64,000 bases of DNA, from positions 62,001 to 126,000 of the forward strand of contig DAOPPX010000001.1 of NCBI GenBank assembly GCA_035358715.1, read 5' to 3'. The stretch is from UBA8199 sp035358715 (GTDB lineage: Bacteria; Verrucomicrobiota; Verrucomicrobiia; Limisphaerales; UBA8199). Positions 16,758-26,182 of the stretch are shown here, one piece after another. Each line of letters starts with the position of its first letter. Within the stretch, counting starts at the first letter, position 1. The position numbers and the translations under genes were made by a program. The notes under the pieces were generated by a model that was not told where the DNA came from, searched no databases, and was given only the letters and a program-made list of their open reading frames with translations.

Positions 16758-19103
16758 GTGAAAGTGAATATGGAACTGCGGCCGGAGGAGTTGGCCCAGT
16801 TGAATCTGGCTTACAGCAAGGATGCGCCGGGGGTGGCCTATCTTTCCGCGGCTGCGTTGCGCACCGGCCGCCTGGCCCTTCAAACCGCGTCGCGCCGCCC
16901 TGCGCTGGCGAGCCTGCGACCGTTGGCGGGCGATCCCGTCTTGCCGCGGGATGAACTCTACGCCAAGACGGATTTGGCCGTTGCGCTCATGGATTCCAAC
17001 GTGGGTGTTCTGGGCTTTGTGGAGCAACTCATCCAGAAGCTGCCGGAGCCGGGCCGAAAACAAGAGGCATTCTCCCGAACTCCCTTGGATGACAATTACT
17101 GCCGTTTGAAAGCGCTGATGGCCGATCTGCAGCGCCCAGCGATTGCTGTGCAGGGCCATGGGTATGACGAGTTCAAGCGGACGGCGGCCAGGACGATCGA
17201 TCTTCTGGCGGAGGATTGCCGGAGGTATGTAGCCGACGCTGTCGGCGAGGCGACCACGATGCAGAACGGACTTTCTCCGGCAGAACTCGAAACAGTCCAG
17301 GCATTCAACCATCTTCGCCGCGCGGTGCAGAGCGTGTTCGATTTGCCGGTGGAAGGCGATGAAATCTACCTAGAGGCCAAGGTCAAAACCGACAACTCCT
17401 TGGACGATACGGACCGTGGCGGCATGAACCGGATTTTCTCCACCATTAGTTACTCAGGAACCAATCGTCCGTTTTACCTGCGTTACATGCCCTATTACGT
17501 CATGAGCATGCGGGCGCCTCTATTCCTGCATGCCTTGAGTCGCCCGCGGCAGCTTTCGGCCGCCACTACACGGGCCGGGCCTCTGAACGTGCCGGAGCGG
17601 TTGGCGGCGCGCTACGGCGTGCCCCCAGGCGTTCAGGTGACACATCACCAGGTGTCGCGTTACGGCCTCTCCAACCAGACCAGCCAGGATTCGTACGGCC
17701 TTCCGATGAAGCTGTATTACAGCTATCAGCACGGCGGCGTGACCAAGGTGCTTGCCCTGGATCGCAAGGAACACTTTTACCTGCAGTTGGTGAACCGCCC
17801 CTCGCTGGCCATCCCGGCGGGGGTTGTCGAAGGGCTGCCTTCGACCGAGGCCACCTACGTCATGTACGACCGGCGGCAACAGGCCTACATGTATCAGACA
17901 GCCCGGGACCGTCTGGCCCTGAACCAGCAACAGCACCAAAGAATCTTGCGGCATAACGCAGACCTGGGCCGTGTGGGAAGCCCAAACAGTCCCGTGAATT
18001 TTTCGTTCGCTTCCGATGGTTCGCTGACCTCGGTGATGAACCGCATTTTCAACGACAACGCCGTGCGAAAGGTCTCCAACCAGACTGCACTGGTGAAGCT
18101 GGTGCCGCCTGGCTATCGAGACAAGATACAGTTGATGAAGGAGCTCACCGCGGCAATTCAACCTGCCTTCCAACGGGAACAGGACCGGATTGAGGCTTTG
18201 CGCTCAGAACTCTTTGGACGGTTTGCCGCCGGCGCCATCCGCAAGGACGTGATCGAAGACACTTGCCGGAAGGAGGCGCTCACCTCTTTTCGCAAGCTGA
18301 TTGCCGAGCGCCGGTTGCAGGTGCCGCCGGAGGCCGGCCGCCGGCTGATTGCCGAGGCGGTGGCAACCATCAACGATTTGTTCGAGGAAATGTACTCAAA
18401 CAAAGCGGCCGATTTCGCTCGTTGGGCGGCGGCCCGCCAGCTTTTTGCGGCCGGGACGGAGCCTTTCCACACGGCGTTCAAACAGAACATGGCGCGGAAC
18501 AACGGCTGCTTAAGTTTGAACCGGGCGATGGAAGAGTTGAGCGCGGAAAACCGCAAGGCATTCGACGGCGTCGTCCTGGGTGTTACTGAGAAAATGGAAG
18601 AGCCGGGCGGATTCAAGAGTCAGCTCAAAGCTGTCTATTGGGGCGGGATCAGCCAGTACCTGGCGGACCTCCACTACGGCCCGGAGGGGCTGGTGCGCGG
18701 GGGCGGTTACATCGGCCGCGAAGGCTTGCCCGCGAGCGGCCAGGAGTTCAAGCGGTATCTGGACGAGAAAGCGCCGGAGCTTTTGTCCGACCCCGCGCAG
18801 GTGGCTAACCGTCTTCGCGCCACGTTCGCTTATTTCGAATACAATGTATCGCCTCACTACAGCCTGCCCTGGCCGAATCTGTATCGGAACAACGACCTAC
18901 TGCGCAGCTCGGGCAGACCTAATGAAGCGCGTGATCCGAGAACGCTCAAGCCGCGCGAGCCGGCCGTGAATCTCACAATGAACCTGGGCGGGCAGCGCAT
19001 TCGCATGACGGGAGCGCGCTCGCGCGAGCCTTCGCGGCCTCGGCCACCGGCGCACGAGCATCGTCCAGTATCAACCAAAGCGCTCGTACCGACTCTTTGC
19101 TGA
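16758..19103 (+). CDS. Large orphan protein, 781 aa
   Basis: 781 residues from the GTG at 16758; the ATG at 16770 is an alternative. It is soluble, without a signal peptide or convincing membrane segment. The N-terminal 250 residues are helical, the middle is beta-rich with aromatic patches (RPFYLRYMPYYVMSMRAPLF and MKLYYSYQHGGV), and the region from about 450 to 700 is helical and charged. The last 40 residues are Arg/Pro-rich and look disordered. No nucleotide-binding or catalytic motif is apparent. It is one of two large plus-strand genes of unknown function in a mostly minus-strand backbone (the other is 46127-48529); both carry the element's own -10 motif. Structural or transfer roles are possible but unproven. 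Confidence 0.75.
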   Translation: MKVNMELRPEELAQLNLAYSKDAPGVAYLSAAALRTGRLALQTASRRPALASLRPLAGDPVLPRDELYAKTDLAVALMDSNVGVLGFVEQLIQKLPEPGRKQEAFSRTPLDDNYCRLKALMADLQRPAIAVQGHGYDEFKRTAARTIDLLAEDCRRYVADAVGEATTMQNGLSPAELETVQAFNHLRRAVQSVFDLPVEGDEIYLEAKVKTDNSLDDTDRGGMNRIFSTISYSGTNRPFYLRYMPYYVMSMRAPLFLHALSRPRQLSAATTRAGPLNVPERLAARYGVPPGVQVTHHQVSRYGLSNQTSQDSYGLPMKLYYSYQHGGVTKVLALDRKEHFYLQLVNRPSLAIPAGVVEGLPSTEATYVMYDRRQQAYMYQTARDRLALNQQQHQRILRHNADLGRVGSPNSPVNFSFASDGSLTSVMNRIFNDNAVRKVSNQTALVKLVPPGYRDKIQLMKELTAAIQPAFQREQDRIEALRSELFGRFAAGAIRKDVIEDTCRKEALTSFRKLIAERRLQVPPEAGRRLIAEAVATINDLFEEMYSNKAADFARWAAARQLFAAGTEPFHTAFKQNMARNNGCLSLNRAMEELSAENRKAFDGVVLGVTEKMEEPGGFKSQLKAVYWGGISQYLADLHYGPEGLVRGGGYIGREGLPASGQEFKRYLDEKAPELLSDPAQVANRLRATFAYFEYNVSPHYSLPWPNLYRNNDLLRSSGRPNEARDPRTLKPREPAVNLTMNLGGQRIRMTGARSREPSRPRPPAHEHRPVSTKALVPTLC

Positions 19104-19132
19104 CAAAGGTGTTCGGGGCCTGAGGGTTCGAT

Positions 19133-19152
19133 CACAAGAGTGTCCTCTTGTG
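19133..19152. other. 8-bp inverted repeat at left island boundary
   Basis: CACAAGAG and CTCTTGTG flank a TGTC loop, 30 bp after the stop of 16758-19103 and before the first island gene. It could terminate the plus-strand transcript or mark the island edge. There is no T-run. Confidence 0.4.
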
Positions 19153-19220
19153 CTTGTCGTGCCTTGCGGTTAAGGCTCTCGGTTTCCTCTTTGAGGTGTT
19201 CCAGAAAGGGTGGGAAGCCG

Positions 19221-19490
19221 TCAAAGGTGCAGGACCAGCCCTGGGGCCAGAATTACTTCAAACTGTCGGTGTTTCGCGCTCGTCCAAGCGTCGAAGGCGT
19301 AACGCAGCCGTTCGAGAGCGGCGTCGAACTGGGCACGAGCTTGTTCGGGGCCGGTCCGGATTCGTGGGTTAGGCACCGGCTGGGGTCTGGGCAGAGGTGA
19401 CACGGCAGGGAGCTGTTCGAGCCGGGCAAGTACGTCTGCAGGCGTCTGGCTCTCGGGATTCGCTGGATTGTGATCATGGTCGGGCATCAT
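19221..19490 (-). CDS. Small hypothetical protein, 89 aa
   Basis: 89 residues from an ATG at 19490, 94 nt after the UvrD-like gene of the island. The sequence has an acidic/His N-terminus, a proline-rich linker and a helix (QARAQFDAALERLRYAFDAW) that looks genuine. The alternative frame downstream of 19255 also looks protein-like (KEETESLNRKARQAQED), so the gene may have been longer before a frameshift near 19255. It is the last minus-strand gene of the island. Confidence 0.4.
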   Translation of the reverse strand: MMPDHDHNPANPESQTPADVLARLEQLPAVSPLPRPQPVPNPRIRTGPEQARAQFDAALERLRYAFDAWTSAKHRQFEVILAPGLVLHL

Positions 19491-19584
19491 GGATGGTATC
19501 CTGGAATTTGCACGTCGTCGTGCAGCCGTTTGTGCGGGGCGCGAGCGTGCTTGGCCGTAGCTTGATCGTGATTGTGCAGTGCTG

Positions 19585-20826
19585 TCAGAGGAAGCTGTCG
19601 TCGGGGACGGGTTCTTCGGTTGGGGCAGTGGTAACCGGGGTTGAGGCGGCGGGCTCTTTGATGAAAAGGTCGCCGTTGGCGGCGGCCCGGCGGAAGATTT
19701 CCAGGTCGCTCAGTTCCCAGCCTCGCACGGTGCTGAGGTAAACCCACTGCGTGGCGCGGGTGATGCCGACCAGGAGGAGACGACGGCGGCGCTCGCCCGT
19801 CACGCGTTGGAAGTTATTTTCCACGAGCTTGGGCAGCAGGACGCAATCAAAGGTGAGACCCTTGGCGTTGTGGTAGGAGGCGATGATCGGCGTGAGCGAG
19901 TCAAAATCCGGCGGCGTGCCGCCGCGGCGGACGGCTATGGCCTGGTGGATCTCGATGCCTCGTTCCTTGAGTTTGTTGGTGACGCTAAAGAGATCCCGGT
20001 TGGTGGGGACGATGATGCCGCACTTGTGATTCAAGAGGCGGCGCTCACGCAGGACATCGGCGAGCTTGTCTATCTCATCCTCCCAATCGGTCGCGACGTA
20101 GAGGCAGGGCTTCTGCCGTTCCATAGCGAGATAATTGAGGCCGTCGTAGGCGTTGCCGAAATAGGAGGCGAGTTTGGCGATGTCCGGCGAATTGCGATAG
20201 GCCGGCAGGAGGGAGGCGCTCTGCCCTGTGACTGAGAGATGCTGTTGCATTTCCGTCACCGAGGCCCCGCCCTCGAAGATTTGCTGGCGGGCGTCGGCGA
20301 ACACGGTCAAATGCCGGGTCATCTGGCGCAGGATGGCGTAGGCCGTGGCATCTAAATCCTGACCTTCGTCCACGAGCACGAAATCGAGGGGTGATTGCGG
20401 CTGAGCGACGCGAGTGCTCGGTCCGCCGCCGGACTGGAGGCTGCGGAGGACGCCGGCACGGACGGCGGGAAAATCAATGAAGGATTTTCCGCGCCGGTCG
20501 GGCACGGTGCGTGGCTTGGACTTGTGCACACACTGGTCCCACAGTTCGGCGCACCAATCATCGAACGTGCGGACGTTCTCCTTGGGGATACCGAGAAAGT
20601 CCAAGGACTGGCGGAGGAAATATGTCAGGACGTTGGTGTAAACGAGGACGCAGTAGCGATCGGGTGAAGTCTTGTAGGTGTTGCAGAGCCAGCGAGCGCG
20701 GTGAAGCAACACCTGGGTCTTGCCGGAGCCGGGCGGCCCCATGACGAGGTGGTGGCGGTCCGGGCGCAGCTCAACAACGGTGCGCTGCTCGCGGGTCAAC
20801 TGGCTGTCATGGAGAACGAAGGGCAT
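19585..20826 (-). CDS. Compact UvrD-like SF1 helicase / NTPase (island)
   Basis: 413 residues, about half the length of a full UvrD. Motifs are the Q-motif TREQRTVVEL, a P-loop GPPGSGKT at about 30-37, motif II FVLVDEGQDLD, motif III TVFADARQQIFEGGA, motif V SYHNAKGLTFD and motif VI LVGITRATQWVYL. The catalytic residues are therefore present, but the 1B and 2B subdomains are short. Proteins of this type often act as effectors or sensors in defence systems. Its ATG lies 13 nt after the Hsp70 gene stop, so it is translated with that gene. Unwinding activity is expected from the family but not proven. Confidence 0.82.
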   Translation of the reverse strand: MPFVLHDSQLTREQRTVVELRPDRHHLVMGPPGSGKTQVLLHRARWLCNTYKTSPDRYCVLVYTNVLTYFLRQSLDFLGIPKENVRTFDDWCAELWDQCVHKSKPRTVPDRRGKSFIDFPAVRAGVLRSLQSGGGPSTRVAQPQSPLDFVLVDEGQDLDATAYAILRQMTRHLTVFADARQQIFEGGASVTEMQQHLSVTGQSASLLPAYRNSPDIAKLASYFGNAYDGLNYLAMERQKPCLYVATDWEDEIDKLADVLRERRLLNHKCGIIVPTNRDLFSVTNKLKERGIEIHQAIAVRRGGTPPDFDSLTPIIASYHNAKGLTFDCVLLPKLVENNFQRVTGERRRRLLLVGITRATQWVYLSTVRGWELSDLEIFRRAAANGDLFIKEPAASTPVTTAPTEEPVPDDSFL

Positions 20827-20839
20827 GGCATTTGGGTGG

Positions 20840-23221
20840 TCAGGATTGGGATACCACGGGCAATTCATTGTCGCCCGTCTTGCTGCCTTTGGGTTGGGCG
20901 CCTTTTCTTTCGCGTTGCAGCCGGGCCGCTTTGACATCGGCCTCCCGTCCGAGGGTGGCCGCACCGTCTTCGTACCAGCCCAGGTGCCACGGACTTTGGA
21001 CCGACAGGGGCGGGAAATGCCCCATGCCCTGCTGGGCCGCTTCCTTGGCCGCGACCGACTGGCCCATGCCATCGAGAATCCGGGCGCGCAAGATGTAGTA
21101 GGGGCCCGAGTCGGGCTGGCGGAGAATCCCTTCATCCACCTTTTCCAGGGCGAGGGGAAAATTGCGGCGGCGAAACAGGTGCAAGGCCCAGTTAAAGAGC
21201 GGCCCGGCCCAGTTGCCGGAGACGCGCGCGGCTTCAACGTAGTGCGCCTCCATGCGGTTGAGGTCGCCGATTTCGTCGTAGAACATGGCGAGGCGATTCA
21301 GAATCTCCGCGTCGGGGCTGCCGACGGCCCGGGAAGCGCTTTTGAGAATGTCCACGGCCTTCTCGGTCATGCGCAATTCCCGATAGAGTTCGGCGAGACG
21401 CATCAATTGGTCCCGATGACGTGGGGCGATGCCGCCAGCGTCCCGCAGATCCTCCTCGATCTGTTCGATCTCGACCCGGACTGCGCCGGGGTTGGAAACG
21501 TTGATCAGGGGATTTTCCGCCTCGACGACGATGCGGTCGTCGGGACGCTTGCGTAGAGCGACCGCGCATTCAAAGGAGTGACCGGAACCGAAGCGGAACT
21601 CAAGGTTCAGCGCCTCGCCGGCCTCGCTGGCATCAATCTTCACCGGCAGGTTCAGTACGACGTGTTCTTCGGGCAGAGTGATGGCTTCAATCCGAAGGGT
21701 GCCGGTGAATTTCTTCGGCAAGGCCAGACCAGCCACGGTTTTCCAGTCGCCGTCCGCCGGAAACGGAATGGCGGTGCCGGCGGTGACCAGCGGGATGGGA
21801 TCGCGTCCCTGGACCCGCAACGCGATGGTCTGAGGAATGACGGGGTTGACCAGCGGCTTTTTGAAGGCTTCCAGCCAGGCGGCGGTCCAGGCCGCGCCGC
21901 GGGCGATGGCGGTCTGGGCGGCGGTGCTGTCGGGGAAACGGAGAACGCGGCTCTGAGGGAAGAATTTCTCGACGGCCCACTGCACCTGGGGCACGAGAGA
22001 GCTACCACCGGCCAGCAACACCAGGTCCACGTCCTTGGTGCGAAGTTTCGCGCGTTCGAGGGCGTCGGTGATCGGGGCGAAAATGGAGAGGGCCAGGGCA
22101 TAATCCGTTTCCCGGGCGTGCATCATTTCCAAGTCGAGAAACGGCTTGAGGATGTCCTCCCACTGCGCGGCGCTGAGTTCAGGATGGGCGAGAAGGTAGT
22201 CCTTGCCACCGACGGAGACCTTGGTGGGGGCCTGCCGGGCGACGATCTGGGTCTTTTCGGCGGTCTGGTAACGACCGTGGAGGTGGAGCTGGGAAATTTC
22301 GCGGCAGAGTCCCTCCTTGAGCGCCTCGGCACAGCCGCGCAAAGCGGGCTCAATGATCTTCTTGCGGTCGGTCCACTCGAAGTGACGCGGCGCGAGTTGA
22401 TTTTCCTTGAGCAACTGCGGAATCAGCATGTTGTGAACGATGGCCGTGTCGAAGTCGCCACCGCCGAGGCGGTGGTAACGGGAGACAGAACGGGTTTCGA
22501 TGGAGAAGGCCGAGCCATTGTCAGCGGGCGAGAGGCGGGCGACAAACACGTCGCACGTGCCGCCGCCGAAATCGAACACGACGGTGTTCTGGGGCTTGTC
22601 CCAGACTTCGGCGCCGGCGTAGGTGAAAAGATAATCGGTGAGCGCCGCGACCGGCTCATCGAGGAGATCGTAGTTGGCCAGGGACAGTCCGGCCAGGCCG
22701 GCGGCGGCGATGGTATCCTCCCGCTGGTTGATTTGGAAAGACGCGGGCACGGTCACGACGGTGCGGCCGGGGGGCGACCCGGTGGCCTGCCGCGCTCCGT
22801 TGACCATGAAGCGGAGCAGGTGACCGGCAATCTTCGAGGCGTGGTCGAAGTCCTCGGCGGCGCGGTGATACCGCTTTTGCAGCCCCATGTCGTTCTTTGT
22901 TTCGTAGAACAGGTTCCTTTCGAGGCTCAAGCCGTGTTTTTGCGGCTCGGCCCGCATCCGTTTCGCGCCTTCACCGATCCAGACCGTGCCGGCTTTATCA
23001 ATGGCCACCACCGAGGGAAGGAGCGCGCCGGTGAAGGGGCTCATTTGGGTGGGCTGCTCCAGGGGCACGCATTCGCACGCGAATTCGGCGGCGGAGTTTT
23101 CGGGCAGCGGCAAACGCACCTGGGCGACGGTGGAGTTGGTGGTACCGAGGTCAATGCCGATGACCCGCGTGCCCGGCTTGGCGCTGGTGGAGGCGGTGCG
23201 AAGTTTCTCGAGTAGGTTCAT
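20840..23221 (-). CDS. Hsp70/DnaK-type ATPase with C-terminal TPR-like tail (island)
   Basis: 793 residues. The nucleotide-binding domain is well conserved: phosphate-1 GIDLGTTNSTVA at about 22-34, phosphate-2 VFDFGGGTCDVFV, connect-2-like regions and the adenosine motif VLLAGGSSLVPQVQ. A beta-rich substrate-binding-like region follows (about 500-600). The last 200 residues form helical pairs resembling tetratricopeptide repeats (LAELYRELRMTEKAVDIL, LAMFYDEIGDLNRMEAHYVEAA) rather than the usual lid. It is probably an ATP-driven clamp or chaperone dedicated to its operon partners, not the housekeeping DnaK. The following UvrD-like gene starts 13 nt downstream. A second, divergent Hsp70-fold protein is encoded in the same operon (31117-33840). 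Confidence 0.88.
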   Translation of the reverse strand: MNLLEKLRTASTSAKPGTRVIGIDLGTTNSTVAQVRLPLPENSAAEFACECVPLEQPTQMSPFTGALLPSVVAIDKAGTVWIGEGAKRMRAEPQKHGLSLERNLFYETKNDMGLQKRYHRAAEDFDHASKIAGHLLRFMVNGARQATGSPPGRTVVTVPASFQINQREDTIAAAGLAGLSLANYDLLDEPVAALTDYLFTYAGAEVWDKPQNTVVFDFGGGTCDVFVARLSPADNGSAFSIETRSVSRYHRLGGGDFDTAIVHNMLIPQLLKENQLAPRHFEWTDRKKIIEPALRGCAEALKEGLCREISQLHLHGRYQTAEKTQIVARQAPTKVSVGGKDYLLAHPELSAAQWEDILKPFLDLEMMHARETDYALALSIFAPITDALERAKLRTKDVDLVLLAGGSSLVPQVQWAVEKFFPQSRVLRFPDSTAAQTAIARGAAWTAAWLEAFKKPLVNPVIPQTIALRVQGRDPIPLVTAGTAIPFPADGDWKTVAGLALPKKFTGTLRIEAITLPEEHVVLNLPVKIDASEAGEALNLEFRFGSGHSFECAVALRKRPDDRIVVEAENPLINVSNPGAVRVEIEQIEEDLRDAGGIAPRHRDQLMRLAELYRELRMTEKAVDILKSASRAVGSPDAEILNRLAMFYDEIGDLNRMEAHYVEAARVSGNWAGPLFNWALHLFRRRNFPLALEKVDEGILRQPDSGPYYILRARILDGMGQSVAAKEAAQQGMGHFPPLSVQSPWHLGWYEDGAATLGREADVKAARLQRERKGAQPKGSKTGDNELPVVSQS

Positions 23222-23249
23222 AAGCGATCAAGAGTATGCGTCGATCATA

Positions 23250-24269
23250 TCAGCTACGGCCAAAGAGATCCCCGGGGGTCGAGCCTGGCCATCTTGGGGG
23301 CGGGTTGTCTGGCGCGGGTTTGGCTTTGGCCAGCTCTGCCAGGTAGGCATCGAGGCGGAAATCGGGCTTGGCGCACTCGGTGGTGAACGAGGTAAGCCAG
23401 GAACCGGCGAGCCGCTGGAGGCTGTGGCGGTCGCGATGGACGCAGCGGTTGTCGAGGGGATTTGAGGCAAACTCGGTGATTGCGTTGAATACCGCGTAAG
23501 CGTTCGCGCCCAGGTCGCTCGCGTAGCGAGTGCTCATCTCGCCAATGTGTGTGCCGAGGGTTTGCCAATCCCTGGCTTCGCGGGTGTTGGGCTTCAGCGG
23601 TTGCGGTGGGCGGAGTGACAGCACGGCTAGAATGAGTGGGTCAAATTGCGGACGCGGCACGGCACACTTGCGGAGACCGGCGAGAGAGTCGGTAAAGGTG
23701 GTTTTGAATTTCGACAGCTTATCTTTGGCGATTTGGAATTGGATGGTCTCGCCAATGTCGCGCTGCTGGTGGGTGAATTGGAAGCGGATGATAGTGTCCG
23801 GCACGATCATACCGTTCTTGCAAACTTTGCGGTAGAAGCCGATGTCGAAGCCCAGGGCGCGCATTCCGTTGAAGCTGTTGGTGACGCGGATGAAGGGGCC
23901 GAACACGTCCGGACGCTGGTCCGGGGGAACGGAGTTAAAATCGAGCGCTGCAGAGTTGTGGACAAGGTCAATATGGCAGTACCCGGCGGTGGAGGGTGCG
24001 TCGATGGCGTTCACATCCCATTCGCCTTCCTTGGTCTCGGGGAAGACGGTGCGGCAGCATTGGTGCGCCATGGCGAGTGCCTCGCGGTTGCTGACGAGGC
24101 GGTAGGTGCGGCTCACGATGCCGAGCACGCGGGTGGTCTTCTGGTTGAGGATGGCTTTTTTGTCCGGGACGGCCAAGCGCCGGTCGCCATCCTTCTCGGT
24201 GATGCTGACGAACACGGGATGTTCGGCCACGGGAAAGAGAACATCATCGAGTTTGGTAAGGCGGGGCAT
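23250..24269 (-). CDS. DUF932-family protein, 339 aa (island)
   Basis: 339 residues starting MPRLTKLDDVLFPV. The layout matches DUF932 proteins found on plasmids and phages: an N-terminal strand-rich part with YRLVSNREALAMAH, a central FGPFIRVTNSFNGMRALGFD, a GFYRKVCKNGMI motif and a helical C-terminal half. The molecular function of DUF932 is unknown. It lies 28 nt upstream of the Hsp70 gene and 38 nt downstream of the zinc-ribbon gene, so it is part of the island operon. Its presence in a multi-ATPase cluster is unusual and may indicate a DNA- or modification-recognising partner, which is inference. Confidence 0.75.
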   Translation of the reverse strand: MPRLTKLDDVLFPVAEHPVFVSITEKDGDRRLAVPDKKAILNQKTTRVLGIVSRTYRLVSNREALAMAHQCCRTVFPETKEGEWDVNAIDAPSTAGYCHIDLVHNSAALDFNSVPPDQRPDVFGPFIRVTNSFNGMRALGFDIGFYRKVCKNGMIVPDTIIRFQFTHQQRDIGETIQFQIAKDKLSKFKTTFTDSLAGLRKCAVPRPQFDPLILAVLSLRPPQPLKPNTREARDWQTLGTHIGEMSTRYASDLGANAYAVFNAITEFASNPLDNRCVHRDRHSLQRLAGSWLTSFTTECAKPDFRLDAYLAELAKAKPAPDNPPPRWPGSTPGDLFGRS

Positions 24270-24307
24270 GGCTTATTCCTTTCTATAGGCGCGCGTTCTA
24301 TGGGTGG

Positions 24308-24928
24308 TTAGTCGGATGGAAGATCGAGGCCGTCTTTTGGACCTAGATTGAACAGCGATTTTTGTGATGCGCCGCGGCGTTTGCGGAGGGCTTCCCATTT
24401 GGACTCAAACTCGGCGCGGAGGAGTTCCTCGAACTGCTTCACGTTTGAACCCTTGCCAGCCACGGATTTCAGCTGGAAGAGGCGCGAGAGGACGGGGCGG
24501 GAGAGCAGGCCGAGTGGAATGCTGGTGTCGGGCCTGGCGCCGGGGAGTGCGCGGCAGGTGGCACATTGAAGCTGGGCGACCAGGTCGCCCGGGTTGCCGC
24601 CGATGGTGAGGTAGAGGTCGTTGACACTCCGGCATACATCGCACGCGGGGAACGCCGTCTCGGGGTCGGGGTCGTTGGCGAAGTCCATTTCCAACTGGCC
24701 GGCGGCGTCGAGAGGCAGGGTGGCCGCGCCGCTGCCGCCGGTGAAGGCGTCGCCCGTGCGATAGAGGTCTAGCAGCAGGGCCCGCGGGAATTGTTCGCCG
24801 GGACTGATGCGGGCGGCGGCGAGTTTCTTCTCGCCGTCGGGGGTGAGTTGAAAAGTGACCACGGCGCCGCGAATGGCGGTGAGCACGTAGCAAGCGTTCC
24901 GGTCGCGGTATTTATGGAGGCGGGGCAT
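24308..24928 (-). CDS. Zinc-ribbon-like protein, 206 aa (island)
   Basis: 206 residues from the ATG at 24928 (MPRLHKYRDRNACYVLT), 40 nt after the helicase-nuclease fragment. Two CxxC pairs (CDVC near residue 110 and CATC about 30 residues later) form a likely zinc ribbon. The rest comprises a beta-rich N-terminal domain and a basic helical C-terminus. Its first residues resemble those of the neighbouring DUF932 protein (both begin MPRL.K). No family is recognised. A nucleic-acid-binding or adaptor role in the operon is plausible. Confidence 0.65.
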   Translation of the reverse strand: MPRLHKYRDRNACYVLTAIRGAVVTFQLTPDGEKKLAAARISPGEQFPRALLLDLYRTGDAFTGGSGAATLPLDAAGQLEMDFANDPDPETAFPACDVCRSVNDLYLTIGGNPGDLVAQLQCATCRALPGARPDTSIPLGLLSRPVLSRLFQLKSVAGKGSNVKQFEELLRAEFESKWEALRKRRGASQKSLFNLGPKDGLDLPSD

Positions 24929-24968
24929 GATTGGCTGATGCTTGATGGTTGACTTATGGAGGGCGAAG

Positions 24969-26054
24969 CTATGCCTGTTTTGTGAGGAGGGCGAGGACCC
25001 TTGCGACGCACTTGGGCAGGTCCTCGCGCAGTTCATAGACCCAGAAGCGACACACCTTCCAACCGAGACTTTGCAGTTGGAGGTCGCGCCAGTGGTCGTC
25101 GTCTTTGCGGCCGCCACCGGCGGTGCGGTGGACGGACTCGCCGTCCACTTCCAGGTCAATTTTGAGCGGGTTCAAAACGGCCAGGTCAAGGAAGCGGCCA
25201 GCGATAGGATACTGCGGAATGGTCTTCACGCCGGCCTGAGACAAGGCGTCAGCGAGAACTTTTTCCCACGGCGATTGGTAGGGGTCGCGAGTGCGGGCGG
25301 GCGCGGGGGACGCACCGGGGATTGTGCGGCGGGCGAGTTTCTCAATGAATGAGACGCCGCAACTGAGCGCCCAGTCGCGGTTGCCGACGACATGGAGAAC
25401 GGCGCGAGCGCGGGAGACGGCGACGTTGAACAAGTTCGGGTTTTCGCGGAGGAAGATGGTTGCGCCGTCCGGCATGTCCGGTCCGCCGCAAAGACTGAAT
25501 AGGATGAGGTCGCGCTCGTCGCCCTGGAAGCCGTGGGCAGTGGCAGCGAGAAAGCGAACGCAGTCCATAAATTCCGGCGGAAGGGAGCCGCTCGCCTCCA
25601 AAGTGTCCCGAAGGCGAATCATCTGTTGACGGAAGGGTGTCACAACTCCGATGGTGCCTCGATAGCCGCCGGCAGCCAATCCGGCCAGTTCGGTGCGGAT
25701 AATGTCGATTTCATCTGCCGACCAGGCGCCGGTGGTACCGCGCTCCAGTTTGCCGGCCACGTGGGTCCAGTGGATCCCAGGCTTCATCCCGGCGGGAATG
25801 TTGAGGCGTTCGGTGAGGGTAACGACATTGAGGGTGTTGGAGTAGAAAGCTTCGTTGCAGTAGTCTGCGATGAGACCGTGAGAACGAAAGTGGAGGTCGA
25901 GGCGGACGCGGGCGGAGTCGGGAACGGATTGGTTGTCGTTAGCAAGACCGAAGGCGCCGTTGACGCGATAAGTGTATCGCTGCACCTGAGCGTCCGTTAG
26001 ACCGTATTGCTGAAGCAAAGTTTGTTCCACGGCCACGTCCAGGGTGCTCACGTG
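24969..26054 (-). pseudogene. C-terminal half of UPF1-like helicase-nuclease, cut off by IS insertion
   Basis: 362 codons continuing from the fragment at 28761-31127. It contains the second RecA-like domain of an SF1B helicase (LDLHFRSHGLIADYCNEAFY, GVVTPFRQQMIRL, TAHGFQGDERDLILFSL, NVAVSRARAVLHVVG) and a C-terminal PD-(D/E)XK-type DUF559/Vsr-like nuclease domain (YPIAGRFLDLAV, KIDLEVDGESVH, a later LGWKVCRFWV). A GTG at 26051 could restart translation, but the ATP-binding half is missing. Joining base 28761 to base 26054 on the minus strand, with one copy of the 9-bp duplication retained, restores a continuous frame of 1150 codons. Confidence 0.88.
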
Positions 26055-26063
26055 CTTGAGCTG
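26055..26063. repeat. 9-bp target-site duplication, left copy
   Basis: CTTGAGCTG immediately precedes the left terminal repeat and recurs at 28761-28769 right after the right terminal repeat. Confidence 0.92.
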
Positions 26064-26083
26064 GTGCGCATCTCAGATTATTC
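26064..26083 (+). repeat. Left terminal inverted repeat of IS
   Basis: GTGCGCATCTCAGATTATTC. The first 16 bases match the right end exactly in inverted orientation, and 19 of 20 match overall. Confidence 0.92.
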
Positions 26084-26182
26084 CAGGGAACCGGGAGAGG
26101 TTGGTGAGGCTGAGCGGATACCCGAAAAATAGTTTCATTTTTTTCGGGACTCTGAAACGCCCATCTGCCACCCTGCGGGGGC

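Noticed and set aside
21578..23215. Long plus-strand open frame opposite the Hsp70 gene
   Set aside because: The minus strand encodes an unmistakable Hsp70, so the plus frame is a Gly/Arg-rich shadow produced by the GC-rich codon usage.
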